The position numbers and the translations under genes are program-made. Of a DNA stretch of 64,000 nucleotides, positions 59,771-64,000 are shown in pieces. Each line of letters opens with the position of its first letter. The stretch's first letter is position 1. The notes under the pieces are model-generated. The model was not told where the DNA came from, did not search any database, and was given only the letters and a program-made list of their open reading frames with translations. Source of the DNA: UBA5336 sp038522375 (GTDB lineage Bacteria > Pseudomonadota > Alphaproteobacteria > Caulobacterales > Hyphomonadaceae); the NCBI GenBank assembly GCA_038522375.1, contig JBCBKE010000004.1, positions 10,613 to 74,612 of the forward strand, in the 5' to 3' direction.

Positions 59771-59791
59771 GGGGCGCTTTAAGACACTCGG
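59771..59791 (+). repeat. right imperfect direct repeat flanking the lipoprotein gene
   Basis: This copy (GGGGCGCTTTAAGACACTC and two more bases) repeats 58824-58845 with minor changes in the same orientation. Together they bracket the AT-richer lipoprotein gene and its promoter side, as expected from a target duplication, a site-specific insertion or a recombination between short repeats. Confidence 0.55.
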
Positions 59792-59821
59792 CTATGTCTC
59801 CTCCGCCGCCGGAAGCAGACT

Positions 59822-60823
59822 TCAGCTCCCCAACTTCTCTGCCGCCCGTTCCGCGAAATAGGTTATGATGCCGCTGGCGCCGGCGCGTTTGAAGCTGAGC
59901 AAGGTTTCCATCATGACCCGGTCGCCATCGATCCAGCCATTCTGGCCGGCGGCAACGATCTGGGCATACTCGCCGGAGACCTGGAAGGCGAAGGTCGGGA
60001 TTGAGAAAGTCTCCGACACCCGCCGGACGATATCGAGATAGGGCAAGCCGGGCTTGACCATGACCATGTCGGCGCCCTCTTCGATGTCCATGGCGACTTC
60101 GCGGAGGGCTTCGTCGGTATTGGCGGGGTTCTGCTGGTAGGTTTTCTTGTCGCCCTTGAGCGCCGCCGCAGAGCCAATGGCATCGCGGTAGGGACCATAG
60201 AAGCCGGAGGCGTACTTGGCGGCGTAGGACAGGATCAGCGTGTTGGCAAAGCCTTCTTCCTCCAGCGCTGTGCGGATTGCGCCGATCCGTCCGTCCATCA
60301 TGTCCGATGGGGCCACCACGTCGGCACCCATCCGCGCCTGGAGGAGGGCCTGGGCCGTAAGGAGATCGACCGTGGCGTCATTGAGGACGTAGCCCTCCTC
60401 ATCGATCAACCCGTCATGGCCATGGCTGGTGAACGGGTCGAGGGCCACATCGCAGACGATGCCGACACCGGGGGCGGCAGCCTTCATCTCCTGAATGGCG
60501 CGGGGGACCAGACCGTCGGGGTTCATGGACTCCATGCCGACCTCATCCTTCTTGGCGGGGTCGATGTTCGGAAAGATGGCGATCGCGGAGATGCCAAGCT
60601 GCTCGGCCCGCTTGGCCGCTTCGGCAGCGGCGGCGACGCTGTAGCGCGGCGCACCGGGCATGGAGGGAACGGGGATCTCGGCCTCTTCGCCGTCATGGAC
60701 CACCATGGCCCAGACAAGATCGGCCGGCGTGAGCACGTTTTCAGCCGTGAGGTTGCGGATCCACGGGGCCTGGCGCAGGCGCCGCAGCCGCGTTGACGGG
60801 AAGTGTTGGGAATAGACAGCCAT
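59822..60823 (-). CDS. hemB: delta-aminolevulinic acid dehydratase (porphobilinogen synthase)
   Basis: This 333-residue TIM-barrel enzyme of heme synthesis condenses two ALA molecules. The two active-site lysines are Lys 203 (LSYAAKYASGFYGPYRDA) and Lys 257 (MVMVKPGLPYLDI). The metal-site region reads CDVALDPFTSHGHDG; two of the Cys that bind catalytic zinc in the E. coli type are replaced by Ala/Asp, as in Mg-dependent enzymes of Pseudomonas and alphaproteobacteria. It is divergent from the TIR-TM gene. Confidence 0.96.
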   Translation of the reverse strand: MAVYSQHFPSTRLRRLRQAPWIRNLTAENVLTPADLVWAMVVHDGEEAEIPVPSMPGAPRYSVAAAAEAAKRAEQLGISAIAIFPNIDPAKKDEVGMESMNPDGLVPRAIQEMKAAAPGVGIVCDVALDPFTSHGHDGLIDEEGYVLNDATVDLLTAQALLQARMGADVVAPSDMMDGRIGAIRTALEEEGFANTLILSYAAKYASGFYGPYRDAIGSAAALKGDKKTYQQNPANTDEALREVAMDIEEGADMVMVKPGLPYLDIVRRVSETFSIPTFAFQVSGEYAQIVAAGQNGWIDGDRVMMETLLSFKRAGASGIITYFAERAAEKLGS

Positions 60824-60948
60824 CGTCGTGGCTTAGCGCGATTGGTTGCAGGAGGCCATTCCCGTTTTAGCCGTTCGAGGGCGGTGGATGCTGGCCATCG
60901 GATCGATGCAGCGTTACCGTTCCGAGAGACCGGGATTCGGGACGCACC

Positions 60949-62064
60949 ATGGCCTACGATATCTTCATCAGCTACCGCCGGACTGACCAGTCCATGGCGC
61001 GCGCGTTGGTCTTCGCGCTCGAGTCCCGGGGTATCACTGTCTGGTGGGACCAGAAGATCGAGGGCGGCGAAGACTGGCGGGACACGATCGTCGAAGGGCT
61101 CACCCATGCCAAGGCGCTGGTGATCCTGTTTTCTGAAAGCTGTAACGATTCCAAGCAGTTGAAGAAGGAACTGGCCGTTGCCGACATGCTCGACAAAAAT
61201 GTGGTTCCTGTGCTTATCGAGGACACCAAACCCAAGGGGCATTTTCTCTATGAACTGGCGGCCCTGAACTGGCTGCAGATTTTTCCCGATGCGGAGCGGA
61301 AGGTGGATGGGCTGGCCAACCGGCTGATCGATGAGCTGGAGCTTGAAGCGACCCCGCCGGCAACCGAACTGGCAGGCGATCCCCTTTCGGGCACAAATGG
61401 TGACGGCATCCTGGGTAGCGGACTTGCTCCACAAGCCCCGCCCACGCCGCCGCAGGCAAGGCCAGCGCCGAAACCGAGACCTGCGCCGACGCGGTACTCC
61501 TATGACGAGGATGAATTGCCCATTGGAGCGGACACGGTTCGCAAGATCGTGAAGCAGGGCCAACGCGCGAAGATTGCCGAGCTCTGGTACAAGGACCTGC
61601 TGCCCTTCAAATGGTATGAACTGCTGATTGCGGCCGGCATCGCCGCGCTGGCGGTCTTCGGCGGGGCAATGCCGGTGGAGGGCGGACCACCACCGCCGCC
61701 TGGCATGGAGGTGACAGCGTTCACATTGACGCTGGACGGGTTGGGCACGTTCTTTCTCACCGCTCTTGTGATCGCGATGGTCGTGTTTCCGTTCCGGTAC
61801 TATTTCCGCGATCGGCGCGTTGGTCGTGCAGCGCGGTTCTATGCCTATGGCGTTGCGGTGCTGGCCGTTATCCTGGGTGTCATATTCGGTGTGCATCCCC
61901 ACATTATCGACCAGGACCTGGGGGTGGGGGAGAACATGCTCTACGCCCTAATTGGATCAATCGTGGTCTTCGGCTTTATTGCGCTGATTACCTTCGGAAT
62001 TTATGGTCTCCTGCATTTCCGGCGGACGATGGGGAACTTCAACCGAAACGTGGAAGCAATCTAG
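60949..62064 (+). CDS. membrane-anchored TIR-domain protein (TIR plus four spans)
   Basis: This 371-residue protein starts with a TIR domain (1-130): YDIFISYRRTDQSMARALVF, VWWDQKIEGGEDWRDTIVEGL and LFSESCNDSKQLKKELAVAD, with Glu 74 at the position of the catalytic NADase Glu. A Pro/Ala linker (about 140-185) leads to a basic stretch and four hydrophobic spans (about 220-240, 255-280, 295-315, 330-355). TIR proteins can cleave NAD+ or act in defence signalling; here no cyclase, SLOG, STING or AVAST partner is next to it. The start ATG was chosen because the TIR begins at once. Confidence 0.87.
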   Translation: MAYDIFISYRRTDQSMARALVFALESRGITVWWDQKIEGGEDWRDTIVEGLTHAKALVILFSESCNDSKQLKKELAVADMLDKNVVPVLIEDTKPKGHFLYELAALNWLQIFPDAERKVDGLANRLIDELELEATPPATELAGDPLSGTNGDGILGSGLAPQAPPTPPQARPAPKPRPAPTRYSYDEDELPIGADTVRKIVKQGQRAKIAELWYKDLLPFKWYELLIAAGIAALAVFGGAMPVEGGPPPPPGMEVTAFTLTLDGLGTFFLTALVIAMVVFPFRYYFRDRRVGRAARFYAYGVAVLAVILGVIFGVHPHIIDQDLGVGENMLYALIGSIVVFGFIALITFGIYGLLHFRRTMGNFNRNVEAI

Positions 62065-62081
62065 CATCCGGGCGAAATCGG

Positions 62082-62642
62082 CTAGAACCAACTCACCCGT
62101 CGGCGCATGAAACAGCGCTTTGAGACATCCAGGGTTTCTGCCTGCACGGCTTCGAGTTCGAGCATCCAGTCTGCGAGCCTGGACCTGGGGATCTCCCTGA
62201 ACCCGAGCTTCTTGTAGAAGGGACCGTTCCAGGGCAGGTCACGAAATGTCGACAGGGCGACCGATTTGAGACCGCGGTGTCTTGCATCATCGATGACGCG
62301 GTTGACGAGCGCCGCGCCGAGCCCTTTCCGGCCATGGTCGGGATGGACTGAAACCTGATCGAGATAAAGCATGCCATCGCGGACCGACGTGAGCGTAAAC
62401 CCAACCGCTTCCCCGTAGTCGCCGCGGACCACGAAGAGGTGGGACATGGCGATAGCGTCTGCGAAGACGGTCTCGGGGACATGTTCCAGCAGGGATGCAT
62501 CATCAATCAACCCGGTGTCGTCAAACAGCCGGTCTGCCGCGAGATTGATCTCTACCAGCCGGTCGACCTCGTCGCTGTCGGCTCGCGTGATGGAGTATTC
62601 GTCAAGAACGCGCCGCATTGACCCCGGTGCCCCCTGTGGCAT
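62082..62642 (-). CDS. GNAT family N-acetyltransferase
   Basis: This protein of up to 186 residues has the GNAT acetyl-CoA motif LYLDQVSVHPDHGRKGLGAALVNRVIDDAR (Arg/Gln-x-x-Gly-x-Gly/Ala signature), then GLKSVALSTFRDLPWNGPFYKKLGF typical of family ends. The start could be 62642 or 62618 (MRRVLDEYSIT), the latter with a GGGG upstream. It converges with the TIR-TM gene and is divergent from the acyl-CoA dehydrogenase. Substrate unknown. Confidence 0.85.
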   Translation of the reverse strand: MPQGAPGSMRRVLDEYSITRADSDEVDRLVEINLAADRLFDDTGLIDDASLLEHVPETVFADAIAMSHLFVVRGDYGEAVGFTLTSVRDGMLYLDQVSVHPDHGRKGLGAALVNRVIDDARHRGLKSVALSTFRDLPWNGPFYKKLGFREIPRSRLADWMLELEAVQAETLDVSKRCFMRRRVSWF

Positions 62643-62686
62643 GTCACGTGGTTGAACCCCGCGTGTCTTAGTCCAAGGAGCACAAA

Positions 62687-63826
62687 ATGACAGCCCCGTT
62701 CTCCGATGAGCAGGTAATGATCCAGGACATGGCGCGGAAATTCGCCACAGAGCAACTGGCGCCCCATTCGGGGGCCTGGGATGCCGAGAGCCACTTTCCG
62801 GTCGATGTGATCAGGCGGTCTGCGGAGCTGGGATTCGCCGGGATCTACTGCGGCGAAGATGTGGGCGGATCGGGGCTGACGCGGTTCGATGCGGCGCTGA
62901 TCTTTGAACAGCTTTCCTATGGCGATGTCTCAACGGCGGCCTTCATCTCGATCCACAATATGGCCAGTTGGATGATCGACACATTCGGATCGGAGACCCA
63001 GCGGAGCGACTGGCTGCCCCGGCTTACCAGCATGGACCTCATCGCGAGCTACTGCTTGACCGAGCCGGGATCGGGTTCGGACGCCGCTGCGATGAAAACC
63101 CGGGCTGTGCGGGATGGGGACGATTATGTCCTGAACGGGGCCAAGCAGTTCATTTCGGGCGCCGGCACCTCTGATCTCTACCTGGTCATGGTGCGCACCT
63201 CCGATGATGGCGCGCGGGGTGTTTCCACCCTTATCGTGCCGAAGGACACACCGGGCCTGAGCTTTGGTGCGAACGAGCGGAAGATGGGGTGGAAGAACCA
63301 GCCCACCCGGCAGGTGATCTTCGATAATGCCCGGGTGCCGGTCGCCAATCGGCTTGGTGAGGAGGGAATGGGGTTCAAGTTCGCCATGGCCGGCCTTGAT
63401 GGCGGACGGCTCAATATCGCCGCCTGTTCCCTGGGCGGGGCGCAACTGGCGCTCGACAAGGCGTTGGATTATGCGAAGGAGCGCGAGCAATTCGGCAAGC
63501 CCATCGCCGATTTCCAGGCGATCCAGTTCAAGCTCGCGGACATGGAGACCGAACTCCAGGCCGCCCGGGTCATGCTTTACGAGGCCGCCGCGCGGCTCGA
63601 TGGCAAGACCCCCGATGCGACCCGGTGGTGCGCCATGGCGAAACGGTTCGTGACCGATACCGGGTTCAAGGTCGCCAATGAGGCCCTGCAGATCCATGGC
63701 GGATATGGCTACCTCGCCGACTATGGCGTGGAGCAGATTTTGCGGGACCTGCGCGTGCACCAGATTCTGGAGGGGACGAACGAGATAATGCGCGTGATCA
63801 TCAGCCGTGATATGCTTCGATCGTAG
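62687..63826 (+). CDS. acyl-CoA dehydrogenase, isobutyryl-CoA dehydrogenase-like
   Basis: This 379-residue flavoprotein introduces the alpha-beta double bond in acyl-CoA substrates. It shows YCLTEPGSGSDAAAMKTRA (FAD/substrate loop), YAKEREQFGKPIADFQAIQ, LQIHGGYGYLADYGVEQILRD and a catalytic Glu 362 in LEGTNEIMR. The sequence flavour (GLAPHSGAWDAESHFP-like N-terminus) recalls ACAD8-type isobutyryl-CoA dehydrogenases of valine degradation, but chain length preference cannot be read reliably. AGGAG lies before the ATG. Confidence 0.9.
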   Translation: MTAPFSDEQVMIQDMARKFATEQLAPHSGAWDAESHFPVDVIRRSAELGFAGIYCGEDVGGSGLTRFDAALIFEQLSYGDVSTAAFISIHNMASWMIDTFGSETQRSDWLPRLTSMDLIASYCLTEPGSGSDAAAMKTRAVRDGDDYVLNGAKQFISGAGTSDLYLVMVRTSDDGARGVSTLIVPKDTPGLSFGANERKMGWKNQPTRQVIFDNARVPVANRLGEEGMGFKFAMAGLDGGRLNIAACSLGGAQLALDKALDYAKEREQFGKPIADFQAIQFKLADMETELQAARVMLYEAAARLDGKTPDATRWCAMAKRFVTDTGFKVANEALQIHGGYGYLADYGVEQILRDLRVHQILEGTNEIMRVIISRDMLRS

Positions 63827-63847
63827 CGAGGGTGAGGGGGACCGGTC

Positions 63848-64000
63848 ATGCGGACGTTCAGGGGGTATTTTTCCCAACGCAAACAGGCGGCCGTGAACGT
63901 CATTCGCGCCGAATCCATGGGGCTCGAAACCGCAGCCAGCGTGATGGCCGAGGCGCCGCGCGATCCCAATGCCACCCTCGTGCGCTCCATCATGGAGCAG
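63848..64000 (+). CDS. 5' end of an unidentified gene, cut by the window
   Basis: An open frame of 51 codons begins with ATG at 63848 after GAGGG-GGGACC, 21 bases downstream of the acyl-CoA dehydrogenase stop, and runs off the window. It starts MRTFRGYFSQRKQAAVNVIR and shows no motif I recognise. Its spacing suggests it belongs to the same operon, but with so little sequence its identity, and even its start, are uncertain. Confidence 0.45.
   Translation, partial: MRTFRGYFSQRKQAAVNVIRAESMGLETAASVMAEAPRDPNATLVRSIMEQ

Noticed and set aside
60523..61902. 459-codon minus-strand frame spanning hemB and the TIR-TM gene
   Set aside because: It overlaps two recognised genes, shares hemB's strand but not its frame, and its product is compositionally biased without motifs.
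1..64000. CRISPR arrays, rRNA, tRNA, insertion sequences or prophage
   Set aside because: No regularly spaced repeats, cloverleaf-like or rRNA-like tracts, transposase, integrase or phage structural genes were noticed; a tRNA or Rfam search would be needed to be certain.

Overview
The window is a GC-rich, gene-dense piece of a bacterial chromosome, and gene order and protein families both point to an alphaproteobacterium. The clues are nuoH-N followed by birA, coaX, RNase J, a VOC epimerase, DUF1467, proS, lolC/D and dnaE; then rpsB-tsf-pyrH-frr-uppS-cdsA-dxr-rseP-bamA-skp-lpxD-lpxA-lpxI-lpxB; then gltA/gltX/comEC; and a pyruvate dehydrogenase whose E1-beta carries its own lipoyl domain. Lipid A, BAM and Lol genes show a Gram-negative envelope. 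I cannot name the order or genus. I found no rRNA, tRNA, CRISPR array, insertion sequence or phage gene, and no gene-free stretch longer than 300 bases.

Layout. 1-6959: membrane arm of respiratory complex I (nuoH partial, I-N). 6956-12001: tightly coupled accessory genes (birA, coaX, rnj, mce, DUF1467, DUF1214, DUF1254). 12075-15405: proS and a Lol exporter. 15489-18899: dnaE behind a LexA-like box. 19040-22275: translation genes rpsB, tsf, pyrH, frr. 22275-33293: undecaprenyl and phospholipid synthesis, isoprenoids, site-2 protease, outer-membrane assembly and lipid A, with no fabZ. 33355-40416: gltA and gltX on the minus strand, comEC, xseA and an unknown gene. 40472-45764: purD, an ACT protein, a phosphotransferase, a secreted amidohydrolase and an OmpA-like lipoprotein. 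45953-54411: a TIR protein, an FtsB-like division gene and a PDH locus (pdhA, pdhB, pdhC, lpdA) interleaved with a DUF3291 protein, a MAPEG protein, a Uma2 nuclease-fold protein, a 70-aa unknown and a 37-aa single-span membrane protein. 54430-64000: thioesterase, NDH-2, small unknowns, a PLP-dependent lyase, an AT-richer lipoprotein gene between short direct repeats, hemB, a second TIR protein with four membrane spans, GNAT and an acyl-CoA dehydrogenase.

Most of the window is conserved core metabolism: NADH oxidation by two routes (Nuo and NDH-2), pyruvate to acetyl-CoA to citrate (PDH, GltA), envelope building, and replication or translation. The unusual material lies to the right. Two TIR-domain proteins have no obvious partner, and one of them pairs a degenerate TIR half with an apparently intact one. 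The PDH locus carries several small accessory genes in its reading direction. An AT-richer lipoprotein gene looks like a recent insertion. Putative LexA-type boxes (GTTC-N7-GTTC or its complement) precede dnaE and the ftsB-like gene. None of the function calls was checked by database search; they rest on recognising motifs and gene order.
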